Source of the DNA: Tannerella sp.
GTDB lineage: Bacteria > Bacteroidota > Bacteroidia > Bacteroidales > Tannerellaceae
Length of the DNA stretch: 9,842 nt
Assembly: GCA_031267485.1 (NCBI GenBank)
Contig: JAIRYY010000109.1
Coordinates: 1 to 9,842 of the forward strand
Direction: 5' to 3'
Both the position numbers and the translations under genes were made by a program. Position 1 is the stretch's first letter; the number at the start of each line of letters is the position of its first letter. Of this stretch, positions 1 to 7,062 are shown in pieces. Below the pieces are notes generated by a model. That model was given only the letters and a program-made list of their open reading frames with translations. It was not told where the DNA came from and made no database searches.

Positions 1-123
1 GTAACGAATGATAATGAAGTAAAAATCAATGTATCTGTTTTACAAAACGGTATTTACTTCCTGCATCTTTACGACAGTTCGAATAGCAAACAGGAAACAA
101 GGAAGATAGTGATTAAACATTAA
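1..123 (+). CDS. C-terminal end of a secreted protein with a T9SS type A sorting domain (partial)
   Basis: Frame 1 is open from the window edge to TAA at 121-123 and gives the last 40 residues of a protein whose start lies upstream. The tail has the closing pattern of the type IX secretion type A sorting domain: a 'NGIYFLHLYD' strand followed by 'TRKIVIKH' at the end. It aligns without gaps over 25 residues with the end of the protein encoded at 7213-8541 (DGIYVLHVHD ... HKIIVSH). In this family the domain directs export across the outer membrane and is usually removed, with the cargo attached to the surface or released. Nothing can be said about the functional part of the protein. The reading as a sorting domain is from motif recognition only. 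Confidence 0.8.
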   Translation, partial: VTNDNEVKINVSVLQNGIYFLHLYDSSNSKQETRKIVIKH

Positions 124-138
124 TGAATCAATGTTTTT
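115..138 (+). terminator. Weak AT-rich stem-loop after the partial T9SS gene
   Basis: AAACATT (115-121) and AATGTTT (130-136) can form a 7-bp stem with an 8-nt loop, followed by two more T residues so that a run of five T ends the structure. It overlaps the stop codon. The stem is short and almost all A/T, so it may be a weak intrinsic terminator or chance. Confidence 0.3.
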
Positions 139-274
139 CAAATTATGTAATTACTGATATAATTCCGTCCATTCGCCAGCCGCCGGCAACGCCATTCCGG
201 TATCAACACATCCCTTTGTAGGGCCGCGACCGTCGGACTACACTACGATTACTGCCTTTTTCCCAAGCGTCTTA

Positions 275-317
275 ACAAAAAAATAAGGCTGCCTCTAAAA
301 AACTTTCGAGGCAGCCT
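275..317 (-). terminator. Rho-independent terminator of the GH109 gene
   Basis: A perfect 10-bp inverted repeat, AGGCTGCCTC (286-295) and GAGGCAGCCT (308-317), is separated by a 12-nt loop. Read on the minus strand it is followed by TTATTTTTTTG (285 down to 275), the U-tract of an intrinsic terminator. It begins about 10 bases after the TAA of the gene at 327-1730. There is no T-run on the plus-strand side, so it acts for the minus-strand gene only. Confidence 0.92.
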
Positions 318-326
318 GCTGTGCGG

Positions 327-1730
327 TTATACGGCGAATTTCGGTTTCCGGTGTATCCACTGGCCGCGGGTGAAGTCCGGGAAATCGACCAGTGCGCCTC
401 CCCGTGCGACCGACATTTCGGACAGGCCGGAAATGGCGCTCCAGGCGGCGGCGTCGTAACAGTCCATCGGGACCGGTTTCCGGTTGCGAATGGCGTCAAT
501 GAAATCATACATCATGATGAAGTCCATACCTCCGTGGCCTGCGTCCCTGGCTTTTGCCTCCAGGGAACTCCACAGTTTGTGGTCGTATTTCCTGAACCAC
601 TCGTCCGATTCGTCCCAGCGGTGAGGTTTGGACTCTCCTTCCACAAAAACGTGGTCGCCGTCGTTCATCCACAGGCCTTTTGTCCCCTGGATACGGAAAC
701 CCAGCGAATACGGGCGGGGCAGGTTGGTGTCGTGCGTTACGATGACCGTTTGTCCGTTGGCGCATTTAATCATCGAAGTAACGATGTCTCCGAGGTTGAA
801 ATTGATTTTTGCATACGGGTGATTCTGTCCGCCCTTATCTACAATGAAATTGTGCAGGCCGCGCGATTGCGTGGCCATAGCGCTCAGCGACAGGAAGCGG
901 TTGCCGCGGTTGATGTCCATGCAGTTGGCAACAGGCCCGATGCCGTGTGTCGGGTAAATATCGCCGTTGCGCGTCACGGAATGTTGCGTGCGCCACTGCG
1001 CCTCGGCGTAAGCCTCCGGCCCCATCCGCAGTTCGCCGCCGTCCTTGTAGTAATAGCTTGTGCCGTCGTTGAATTTCACGTCGCGCAAATCATGCTGGTA
1101 ACCGCATCTCCCGTGTATCATTTCGCCGAACAGGCCCTGGCGCACCATGTTCAATGCAGCCATCGCGTCACGGCGGTAACACACGTTCTCCATGATGTTA
1201 AGCTGGCTTCCCGTTGCTTCGGAGGTGTTTACCAAATCCCAACATTCGTCGACGGTATTCGCGGCCGACACTTCCACCCCGACGTACGGGACGCCGGCTT
1301 TCATGGCCGCAACCGACATGGACGCGTGCCATTCCCACGGGCTTGCAATAATTACGCAGTCAAACGCTTCGTTGTTGAGCATTTTTTCAAACGCCCGTTC
1401 GTCGCCGGTGTACACTTTCGGCTCCGGCACGTTGAATTGTGCAATGTGTTTCAGCGTCCGTTCCAGGGGGCCTTGCCGAATGTCGCAGATTGCCACGATT
1501 TTATTGTCGGGGAGCGCCAGTACATTATTAATATGTTCCTGGCATCTTGACCCCGTCCCTATAAACCCGAATTTCAATTTGCCGTCATCCTTTCCGGCCG
1601 TTTTTTTCTTTTGCTGCGTTCCGGCGCTTTCATTCACGGCAGCGGAAGCATGGTCTGCCACCGCCAGCCCTGCCGCTCCAATTCCGGCAGCCGTCACTTT
1701 TCTGATAAACTCACGACGTGTATTTTCCAT
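327..1730 (-). CDS. Tat-exported GH109 family glycosidase (Gfo/Idh/MocA fold), probable alpha-N-acetylgalactosaminidase
   Basis: A 467-residue protein of the NAD-dependent Gfo/Idh/MocA fold. Residues 2-30 form a twin-arginine signal (TRREFIRK, hydrophobic stretch, cleavage near ASA at 28-30), so it is probably exported folded with its cofactor. The Rossmann motif is GFIGTGSRCQEH (55-66), with Cys where relatives often have Gly. Stretches characteristic of GH109 are SPWEWH (130-135), ENVCYRRD (181-188), GYQHDLR (210-216), YPTHGIGP (259-266), MDINRGNR (271-278) and GHGGMDF (398-404). By recalled comparison with the Elizabethkingia enzyme, Glu181, Tyr211, Tyr259 and His262 are active-site candidates. 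GH109 enzymes cleave terminal alpha-linked GalNAc by a redox elimination mechanism using tightly bound NAD. It has its own promoter and terminator, so it is monocistronic. The family is confident; substrate specificity is inferred, since some members act on other sugars. Confidence 0.9.
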   Translation of the reverse strand: MENTRREFIRKVTAAGIGAAGLAVADHASAAVNESAGTQQKKKTAGKDDGKLKFGFIGTGSRCQEHINNVLALPDNKIVAICDIRQGPLERTLKHIAQFNVPEPKVYTGDERAFEKMLNNEAFDCVIIASPWEWHASMSVAAMKAGVPYVGVEVSAANTVDECWDLVNTSEATGSQLNIMENVCYRRDAMAALNMVRQGLFGEMIHGRCGYQHDLRDVKFNDGTSYYYKDGGELRMGPEAYAEAQWRTQHSVTRNGDIYPTHGIGPVANCMDINRGNRFLSLSAMATQSRGLHNFIVDKGGQNHPYAKINFNLGDIVTSMIKCANGQTVIVTHDTNLPRPYSLGFRIQGTKGLWMNDGDHVFVEGESKPHRWDESDEWFRKYDHKLWSSLEAKARDAGHGGMDFIMMYDFIDAIRNRKPVPMDCYDAAAWSAISGLSEMSVARGGALVDFPDFTRGQWIHRKPKFAV

Positions 1731-1761
1731 AAATCAATTGTATTTTAAATGAATAATGAGG

Positions 1762-1792
1762 CAAATATACTGAAATATTTTCTGCTTCCAAA
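1762..1792 (-). promoter_or_regulatory. Bacteroidetes-type promoter for the GH109 gene
   Basis: On the minus strand TTTG (1792-1789) and TATATTTG (1769-1762) are separated by exactly 19 nt, matching the Bacteroidetes sigma-ABfr consensus TTTG-N19-21-TAnnTTTG. The start codon at 1730 lies about 30 bases downstream, which gives a short leader. No Shine-Dalgarno sequence is evident before the ATG, as is usual in this phylum. Confidence 0.8.
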
Positions 1793-1817
1793 TGGGAGTG
1801 CGTAAATTGCCCGCTGT

Positions 1818-1857
1818 AAAAAAAAACGAGACGATTTCCAACATTAAAAACCGTCTC
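1818..1857 (-). terminator. Rho-independent terminator of the histone-like gene
   Basis: GAGACGATTT (1828-1837) pairs with AAACCGTCTC (1848-1857), giving six G/C-rich pairs plus four inner pairs, one a G-U wobble on the minus transcript. The loop is 10 nt, and the minus strand then reads nine T residues (complement of A1818-1826). It lies 23 bases beyond the stop of the gene at 1881-2057 and ends only about 25 bases before the -33 box of the GH109 promoter, separating the two transcription units. Confidence 0.9.
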
Positions 1858-1880
1858 ATTTCGCTATCTCCGAATCAGGA

Positions 1881-2057
1881 TTATTTCCTTGATGCTTCCA
1901 GAGATATCTTTCTAAATTCTTTCAACTCTTTTTCCAGTTCCAAAGAAGCTTTGCGGGCACGCGTACCTGCCGCCTTGTTTCCTTTTTCGATTTGCGCATT
2001 GGCGTCATTCTGGAATGAATTGAATAACTCCTCGATTTTGTTTACTAAATTTCTCAT
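1881..2057 (-). CDS. Histone H1-like small basic protein, Hc1 family
   Basis: A 58-residue ORF starts at ATG 2057 (MRNLVNKIEELFNSF) and ends at TAA 1881-1883. The second half is 'GNKAAGTRARKASLELEKEL' (26-45) followed by KEFRKISLEASRK. This matches the short Bacteroidetes proteins classed with the chlamydial Hc1 histone H1-like family. The sequence is rich in Lys, Arg, Glu and Ala, strongly helical and lacks a signal peptide, so it is cytoplasmic. In chlamydiae Hc1 compacts the nucleoid, but the Bacteroidetes versions are much shorter and their DNA-binding role is inferred. A canonical promoter upstream and a strong terminator downstream support it as a real single-gene unit. Its shortness makes it easy to miss in automated calling. 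The family is fairly certain; the function is not. Confidence 0.88.
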   Translation of the reverse strand: MRNLVNKIEELFNSFQNDANAQIEKGNKAAGTRARKASLELEKELKEFRKISLEASRK

Positions 2058-2121
2058 CTTCTTTAATTTAAATGTTTAATAATTATTTGTTCGCGAAAAA
2101 TAACTGTATAATTTTCGCCTG

Positions 2122-2151
2122 CAAAGATATACAATTATTGAATAATACAAG
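2122..2151 (-). promoter_or_regulatory. Bacteroidetes-type promoter for the histone-like gene
   Basis: On the minus strand TATCTTTG (2129-2122) matches the -7 consensus TAnnTTTG exactly. CTTG (2151-2148) lies 18 nt upstream as a near-match to the -33 TTTG. The start codon at 2057 is about 65 bases from the -7 box, so the leader is AT-rich and roughly 55-60 nt long. Confidence 0.7.
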
Positions 2152-2297
2152 GGTTTGGCGAAAAAAAAATCCTGCGGGGGGACGCAAAAGTGGGATAAAT
2201 GTGGTTGAAAATGGTTACAATCACCGACATATAAGATCGCTATGCATTTTTTATATATTTTTCTATATTTATAATGCACGTAGGAATATTATTTTTC

Positions 2298-2305
2298 TAA
2301 TTTTG
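2298..2305 (+). promoter_or_regulatory. Candidate -7 box of the V-ATPase operon promoter
   Basis: TAATTTTG fits TAnnTTTG exactly and lies 65 bases before the ATG of subunit E. No TTTG is found 19-21 nt upstream; the sequence there is part of an A/T-rich stretch ending in AATGCACG. The call therefore rests on the -7 element and its position alone. Confidence 0.5.
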
Positions 2306-2370
2306 TGGCTCAAATATTTTAATTGAGAATTTGAAATGTAGTTTTAACGGAATATTATAAGCATAACATC

Positions 2371-2961
2371 ATGGATACAAAGATTCAGGAATTGACCGAC
2401 AAGATTTACAAAGAGGGAGTGGAAAAGGGCAAAGAGGAGGCCGACAGGATTGTTGCCTCTGCCGGGGAAAAGGAAGAATCCATCATCCGGGAAGCGGAAA
2501 ACAGGGCGAAACGGATCGTGGCGGACGCGGAAAGGAAAGCGTCTGAACTGAAGAAGAATACGGAAGCCGAACTCCGTCTTTTCGCTTCCCAGTCGGTTGA
2601 GGCGCTTAAAAGTGAAATCGCCAACCTTGTGACGGACCGGATTGTAACGGACGGCGTGAGGGCTGCGACGGCCGACGCCTCTTTCATGCAAAAGGCGATT
2701 CTTGAAATCTCCCGCGAATGGGTTAAAAGTGAAAATGTGACGATTCAGGCAGCGAATGTCGGCGCGTTGAAGAGCTATTTCGAGGCGAACGCCAAAGAGT
2801 TGCTTGACAGTGGCGTTAAGATTGAACAGGTCAACGGTAAAACGGCATCGTTCACGCTGGCTCCCGCCGACGGAACGTACAGGATAAGTTTTGGAGAGGA
2901 CGAATTTATTGCATATTTCAAAGAGTTCCTGCGCCCACAACTCATAGAAATGTTATTCTGA
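2371..2961 (+). CDS. atpE: V-type ATP synthase/ATPase subunit E (peripheral stalk)
   Basis: A 196-residue cytoplasmic protein. Residues 1 to about 90 are a continuous charged helix with coiled-coil character (for example EKGKEEADRIVASAGEKEE at 18-36 and alternating Lys/Glu/Ala after it). The remainder forms a compact mixed alpha/beta domain. This is the layout of subunit E, which pairs with a partner helix to form the peripheral stalk and anchors the top of the A3B3 head against rotation. It is the first gene of the operon; its TGA ends four bases before the next ATG (AAAGG between), so translation is probably coupled. Also called ntpE or vatE; not the F-type c subunit that shares the symbol. 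Sequence conservation is low in this family, so the assignment leans on operon position as well as on the coiled coil. Confidence 0.88.
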   Translation: MDTKIQELTDKIYKEGVEKGKEEADRIVASAGEKEESIIREAENRAKRIVADAERKASELKKNTEAELRLFASQSVEALKSEIANLVTDRIVTDGVRAATADASFMQKAILEISREWVKSENVTIQAANVGALKSYFEANAKELLDSGVKIEQVNGKTASFTLAPADGTYRISFGEDEFIAYFKEFLRPQLIEMLF

Positions 2962-2965
2962 AAGG

Positions 2966-3841
2966 ATGAGTAAATACTATTATTTGATTTCAGGATTGCC
3001 GGCCATCTCTTTGGAAGATACGAAACCGGGTTATTCCGTTGCCGGTTTCAAAGCCGAGATAGACCCCATGCTGACGGTGTGGGACAGGAGGGCCGTGCGC
3101 TGGTTCTTCCTGAAGTTCGACAATCAAAACCTGCTGGCATACCTGCGCAACGTCCCCGGAAGGGTCTTTGACGAACGGGGCGTGTTTGCGGAAGACACGC
3201 TCGCGGAAATCTGCGGGTTGATGAAATCCGAAGACCACGTCCCGCGCCAGGCGTCCGTTCCCGCGTATTTTGAAAAGTTTATAAGGGAATATTATGCCCG
3301 TCTTGAGGATTTGTCCGCGCCGGAACACAGCGTTTTGTGGGAAGACAGGCTGTCTTCATTATATTACGGCGAAGCGATGAAGTGCCGGCAAAAATTCATG
3401 TCGTCCTGGTTTGAAATGAATCTGAACGTGACGAATCTGATGACTGCGATTAACTGTCGCAATCACGGATTTGACAGGGAAGAGTTTATCGTTGGCGACA
3501 GCGGGATGGCGGAACAGATTCGCTCGTCGAACGCGCGCGATTTCAATATCGGCAACTCGTTCGACTACCTGACGGAGGTGATGCAGATTGCCGAGGAAAA
3601 AGACCTGCGGCTGCGCGAAAGGCGAATCGATATGCTGCGCTGGAACTGGCTCGACGAGCATACCACGCTCAAGTTTTTTGACATCGAGAGCGTCATCGCA
3701 TATCTTTTGCGCCTGGAAATGAAGGAACGCTGGCTGACGCTCGACAGGGTGGCCGGCGAAAAAACATTCCGCAAGCTTGTTCACACGATGAAAAGTGAAA
3801 GCTCGGAAGCATTGGAGAAATTTAAAGAAAATAATAAATAA
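2966..3841 (+). CDS. DUF2764 family protein of the V-ATPase operon
   Basis: A 291-residue soluble, mostly helical protein with no signal peptide or membrane segment. It opens with 'YYYLISGLPAISLEDTKPGY' (4-23), the typical N-terminus of DUF2764 proteins, followed by FFLKFDNQNLLAYL (47-60). The family occurs almost only between subunits E and A of the V-type ATPase operons of Bacteroidetes, Chlamydiae and spirochaetes. Those operons lack a recognisable subunit C, and C follows E in the classical archaeal-type order. I infer that DUF2764 replaces or is a remote homologue of C (eukaryotic d), the funnel linking the central shaft to the membrane ring. The gene is followed after three bases by the ATG of subunit A. 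Family membership is confident; the role is inference. Confidence 0.9.
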   Translation: MSKYYYLISGLPAISLEDTKPGYSVAGFKAEIDPMLTVWDRRAVRWFFLKFDNQNLLAYLRNVPGRVFDERGVFAEDTLAEICGLMKSEDHVPRQASVPAYFEKFIREYYARLEDLSAPEHSVLWEDRLSSLYYGEAMKCRQKFMSSWFEMNLNVTNLMTAINCRNHGFDREEFIVGDSGMAEQIRSSNARDFNIGNSFDYLTEVMQIAEEKDLRLRERRIDMLRWNWLDEHTTLKFFDIESVIAYLLRLEMKERWLTLDRVAGEKTFRKLVHTMKSESSEALEKFKENNK

Positions 3842-3844
3842 GTT

Positions 3845-5602
3845 ATGGCTACGAAAGGAATCGTAAAAGGCATTGTTTCGAACCTCGTGACGGTAGAAGT
3901 CGACGGCGCCGTTTCGCAAAACGAGATATGTTACATCACGGTCGGTGGTGTGCGTCTGATGTCGGAAGTTATCAAGGTTGTCGGCAAAAATGTTTATGTA
4001 CAGGTATTTGAAAGTACGCGCGGGATGAAAGTCGGCGACGGGGCGGAGTTTCAGGGTCACATGCTGGAGGTCTTGCTCGGCCCGGGCATGCTGTCGCGGA
4101 ACTACGACGGGCTGCAGAACGATTTGGACAAAATGGAAGGGGTCTTCCTGCGACGCGGGGAATATACCTGTCCGCTGGACGAAGAACGTCTGTGGCATTT
4201 CAAACCGATAGCCCGCGCCGGCGATAAGGTAAGCGCAGGCTCGTGGCTTGGCGAAGTGGAGGAAAACTCGCAGCCCCACCGCATCATGCTCCCGTTTGCG
4301 TTCGAGGGGGTCTATACCGTCAAATCGGTTGCCGACAACGGACTTTATACGATTAAAGACGTTGTCGCCGTTGTGACCGACGCCGCCGGAAGAGACCGCC
4401 GGATAACGATGGTTCAAAAGTGGCCGGTGAAGAAACCGATTGCGTGCCACCGGGAAAAACCGCGCCCGTACAGGCTGCTGGAAACGGGCGTGCGCATCAT
4501 CGATACGGTGAATCCCATCGTGGAGGGAGGGACGGGATTTATCCCCGGTCCGTTCGGTACGGGAAAGACCGTGCTCCAACATGCCATTTCCAAGCAGGCC
4601 GAGGCGGATATCGTGATTATGGCGGCTTGCGGCGAACGCGCCAATGAGGTGGTGGAGATTTTCGTGGAGTTTCCCGAACTCATCGACCCGCATACGGGAC
4701 GCAAACTGATGGAACGCACGGTCATCATTGCCAACACGTCAAACATGCCTGTGGCTGCCCGTGAAGCATCCGTTTATACGGCGATGACGATTGCCGAATA
4801 TTACCGGGCAATGGGGCTGAAAGCGCTTCTGATGGCCGATTCGACGTCGCGCTGGGCGCAGGCGTTGCGCGAAATGTCGAACCGCCTGGAGGAATTGCCG
4901 GGACAGGACGCTTTCCCGATGGACTTGTCGGCCATTGTCGCGAATTTTTACGCCCGCGCCGGTATGGTTACGCTGAGTAACGGTCAAACGGGTTCCGTGA
5001 CGTTTATCGGCACGGTATCTCCCGCGGGAGGCAACCTGAAAGAGCCTGTCACCGAAAACACGAAAAAGGTGGCCCGCTGCTTTTACGCCCTGGAACAGGC
5101 GCGCGCCGACCGCAAGCGTTATCCGGCCGTGAACCCGATAGACAGTTATTCCAAATATCTCGAATATTCCGAATTTGAGGAATACATCTCGAAACACATA
5201 TCGCCGGACTGGATTGGTATGGTTAACGAGGTGAAAACGCGCATGCAGCGCGGCAAGGAGATTTCGGAGCAGATAAATATCCTCGGCGACGACGGCGTGC
5301 CCGTCGATTATCACGAGACTTTCTGGAAGTCGGAACTTATTGATTTCGTAATCCTGCAGCAGGACGCTTTTGATGCGGTCGATTCCGTATGTCCGCTTGA
5401 ACGCCAGGATTATATGCTCAAAAGAATCATCGGCATCTGCCGCACGGACTTTTCCTTTGACAGTTTCATCGAGGTTTCGGAATATTTCAAGAATCTTATA
5501 AACCTGTTTAAACAGATGAACTATTCCGAGTTTAAAAGCGACCGGTTTAACGGCTACGACAAACAGGTCGATGCGCTGGTGGAAGAAAAAAACAAAAAAT
5601 AA
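3845..5602 (+). CDS. atpA: V-type ATP synthase/ATPase catalytic subunit A
   Basis: A 585-residue catalytic subunit of usual family length. It has an N-terminal beta-barrel (about 1-75) and the non-homologous insertion typical of A subunits (about 110-190). The nucleotide-binding domain carries Walker A GPFGTGKT (235-242), the catalytic-glutamate segment ACGERANE (261-268, Glu264) and LLMADSTSRWA (328-338, Walker B Asp332). The helical C-terminal domain follows from about 430 (LEYSEFEEYISKHISPDW and onward). Three copies alternate with three B subunits and hydrolyse or make ATP while turning the D/F shaft; ion (H+ or Na+) and direction cannot be told from this subunit. The Walker A has Thr where many relatives have Ser, which is conservative. 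All key residues are intact. Only eight bases separate its TAA from the ATG of B. Confidence 0.97.
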   Translation: MATKGIVKGIVSNLVTVEVDGAVSQNEICYITVGGVRLMSEVIKVVGKNVYVQVFESTRGMKVGDGAEFQGHMLEVLLGPGMLSRNYDGLQNDLDKMEGVFLRRGEYTCPLDEERLWHFKPIARAGDKVSAGSWLGEVEENSQPHRIMLPFAFEGVYTVKSVADNGLYTIKDVVAVVTDAAGRDRRITMVQKWPVKKPIACHREKPRPYRLLETGVRIIDTVNPIVEGGTGFIPGPFGTGKTVLQHAISKQAEADIVIMAACGERANEVVEIFVEFPELIDPHTGRKLMERTVIIANTSNMPVAAREASVYTAMTIAEYYRAMGLKALLMADSTSRWAQALREMSNRLEELPGQDAFPMDLSAIVANFYARAGMVTLSNGQTGSVTFIGTVSPAGGNLKEPVTENTKKVARCFYALEQARADRKRYPAVNPIDSYSKYLEYSEFEEYISKHISPDWIGMVNEVKTRMQRGKEISEQINILGDDGVPVDYHETFWKSELIDFVILQQDAFDAVDSVCPLERQDYMLKRIIGICRTDFSFDSFIEVSEYFKNLINLFKQMNYSEFKSDRFNGYDKQVDALVEEKNKK

Positions 5603-5610
5603 ACATAGCT

Positions 5611-6930
5611 ATGGCAACAAAAGCATTTCAGAAAATATTCACCAAAATTACAAAGATTACGAAAGCCACGTGCTCGCTGAAAGCGGCAGGCGTCGGATAT
5701 GATGAACTGGCGGCTATTGACGGCAGGCTGGCGCAGGTAGTGAAAATCGAAGGCGACGAGGTGACATTGCAGGTTTTTGCGGGAACGGAAGGTATCCGTA
5801 CGAACGCGGAGGTTGTGTTCATGGGCAAAGCGCCGGCCCTGAAAGTGGGCGACCGGCTGGCGGGACGCTTTTTCAACGCTTACGGCAATCCGATTGACGG
5901 CGGCCCCGTTCCCGAAGGGCGCGAAGTCGAAATAGGCGGCCCGTCGGTGAATCCCGTGCGCCGCAAACAGCCGTCGGAACTTATCGCTACGGGTATTGCG
6001 GGCATAGACCTTAACAACACGCTGGTGACCGGGCAGAAAATCCCGTTTTTTGCCGACCCCGACCAGCCTTTCAACCAGGTAATGGCCATCGTGGCCCTCC
6101 GCGCCCAGTCCGACAAGATTATACTGGGGGGGATGGGCATGACGAACGACGACTATCTGTTTTTCAAGAACACGTTCAGTAACGCCGGCGCTCTCGACCG
6201 GATTGTGAGTTTTATCAATACGACGGAAGACCCGTCCGTAGAACGCATCCTTATCCCCGATATGGCGCTTACGGCTGCGGAATATTTTGCGGTGGAGAAA
6301 AACGAGAAAGTGCTTGTGCTCCTGACCGACATGACGAACTATGCCGATGCGCTCGCGATTGTGTCGAACCGTATGGACCAGATACCGTCGAAAGATTCGA
6401 TGCCCGGCTCGCTCTATTCCGATTTGGCAAAGATTTACGAGAAAGCCGTACAGTTTCCTGCCGGCGGCTCGATAACCATCATAGCCGTTACGACGCTTTC
6501 GGGAGGAGACATCACGCATGCCGTGCCCGATAATACGGGATATATCACGGAGGGTCAGCTCTATCTGCGCCGCGACAGCGATGTGGGCAAGGTGATTGTC
6601 GACCCGTTCCGCTCGCTTTCGCGCCTGAAACAGTTAGTGACGGGCAGGAAAACCCGCGAAGACCATCCGCAGGTGATGAATGCGGCAGTACGCCTGTATG
6701 CCGATGCCGCCGATGCAAAGACGAAAATGGAAAACGGCTTCGACCTGACGGACTACGATAACCGCACGCTCGCTTTCGCCAGGGATTATTCGGAAAAACT
6801 CCTCGCGATAGACGTGAACCTCGATACGACGGAAATGCTCGATGTGGCATGGAGTCTGTTTGCCACCCACTTCACCCCGGCAGAAGTAAATATCAAACAG
6901 GAAATAGTTGATAAATACTGGAAAAGTTGA
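5611..6930 (+). CDS. atpB: V-type ATP synthase/ATPase subunit B
   Basis: A 439-residue non-catalytic partner of subunit A. The beta-barrel domain spans about 1-85. The Walker A position is occupied by 'KIPFFADPDQPFNQV' (143-157), lacking GKT/S as expected for B. Other family stretches are VLVLLTDMTNYADAL (234-248), PSKDSMPGSLYSDLA (259-273), the strand SITIIAVTTLSGGDITH, and DNTGYITEGQLYL further on. The protein appears complete and ends in VNIKQEIVDKYWKS. It is the last V-ATPase gene here. In related operons D, I and K follow directly; instead the final A of the TGA stop is the first base of a heptamer repeat tract. No terminator with a T-run follows on the plus strand before the convergent operon. 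Confidence 0.97.
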   Translation: MATKAFQKIFTKITKITKATCSLKAAGVGYDELAAIDGRLAQVVKIEGDEVTLQVFAGTEGIRTNAEVVFMGKAPALKVGDRLAGRFFNAYGNPIDGGPVPEGREVEIGGPSVNPVRRKQPSELIATGIAGIDLNNTLVTGQKIPFFADPDQPFNQVMAIVALRAQSDKIILGGMGMTNDDYLFFKNTFSNAGALDRIVSFINTTEDPSVERILIPDMALTAAEYFAVEKNEKVLVLLTDMTNYADALAIVSNRMDQIPSKDSMPGSLYSDLAKIYEKAVQFPAGGSITIIAVTTLSGGDITHAVPDNTGYITEGQLYLRRDSDVGKVIVDPFRSLSRLKQLVTGRKTREDHPQVMNAAVRLYADAADAKTKMENGFDLTDYDNRTLAFARDYSEKLLAIDVNLDTTEMLDVAWSLFATHFTPAEVNIKQEIVDKYWKS

Positions 6931-7006
6931 ACGATGAACGATGAACTGTGAACTATGAACGATGAACGATGAACGATGAACTATGAACTATTAACGATGA
7001 ACGATG
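6930..7006 (+). repeat. Eleven tandem copies of a 7-bp repeat (AACGATG and variants)
   Basis: Starting at the last base of the atpB stop codon, the sequence splits cleanly into eleven heptamers: AACGATG (seven copies), AACTATG (two), AACTGTG (one) and AACTATT (one). Differences are confined to the last four positions, and AAC is invariant. Heptamer arrays of this general look are common between genes in Bacteroidales and related phyla. It lies wholly outside coding sequence, apart from the one shared base. Its role is unknown; slippage during replication is the likely origin of the copies. Confidence 0.95.
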
Positions 7007-7021
7007 AATCCGGTCATCGTT
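7000..7021. other. Hairpin formed by the last heptamer and its inverse
   Basis: AACGATGA (7000-7007) and TCATCGTT (7014-7021) form a perfect 8-bp stem with the six-base loop ATCCGG. It is the only structured candidate for ending V-ATPase operon transcription, but it is AT-rich and followed by AAAAC rather than a T-run, so it is a poor intrinsic terminator. It may instead block RNA decay or be an edge of the repeat array. Confidence 0.55.
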
Positions 7022-7062
7022 AAAACTCGCGATTCTTCAGACCGCGCGTAAGTATATATCTT

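Larger units (their letters stand above)
2058..2370. other. Divergent intergenic region between the histone-like gene and the V-ATPase operon
   Basis: These 313 bases hold no convincing gene. They carry the minus-strand promoter at 2122-2151 and a plus-strand -7 box at 2298-2305. Between them are an A9 run and a G6 run (2161-2181) and three TGG triplets at 2191, 2202 and 2212. Further on is an A/T-only stretch (2249-2272) flanked by the inverted pair TGCATT (2243-2248) and AATGCA (2273-2278). The A/T block sits just upstream of the plus-strand -7 box and could be an UP-like element or an operator; this is not established. Confidence 0.6.

Noticed and set aside
321..1550. Plus-strand open frame of 409 codons opposite the GH109 gene
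   Set aside because: It is fully antisense to a gene with strong family motifs, promoter and terminator. The translation is rich in His, Val and Arg with no recognisable domain, which is typical of a shadow frame.
2178..2188. Short stem TGCG/CGCA around the G-run as a riboswitch or attenuator
   Set aside because: There are only four pairs, no conserved riboswitch core, and it lies upstream of the likely transcription start.
2072..2326. Open frames of 84 (plus) and 67 (minus) codons in the divergent intergenic region
   Set aside because: They run through promoter boxes and homopolymer runs, with low-complexity Tyr/Phe/Ile/Asn-rich translations and no family resemblance.
3359..4693. Minus-strand open frame of 444 codons across DUF2764 and subunit A
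   Set aside because: It is a shadow of two confidently identified genes and crosses their junction. The composition (many His, Phe, Arg) matches no family.
5554..6519. Minus-strand open frame of 321 codons opposite subunit B
   Set aside because: It is antisense to a highly conserved coding sequence; no promoter, signal or domain was seen.
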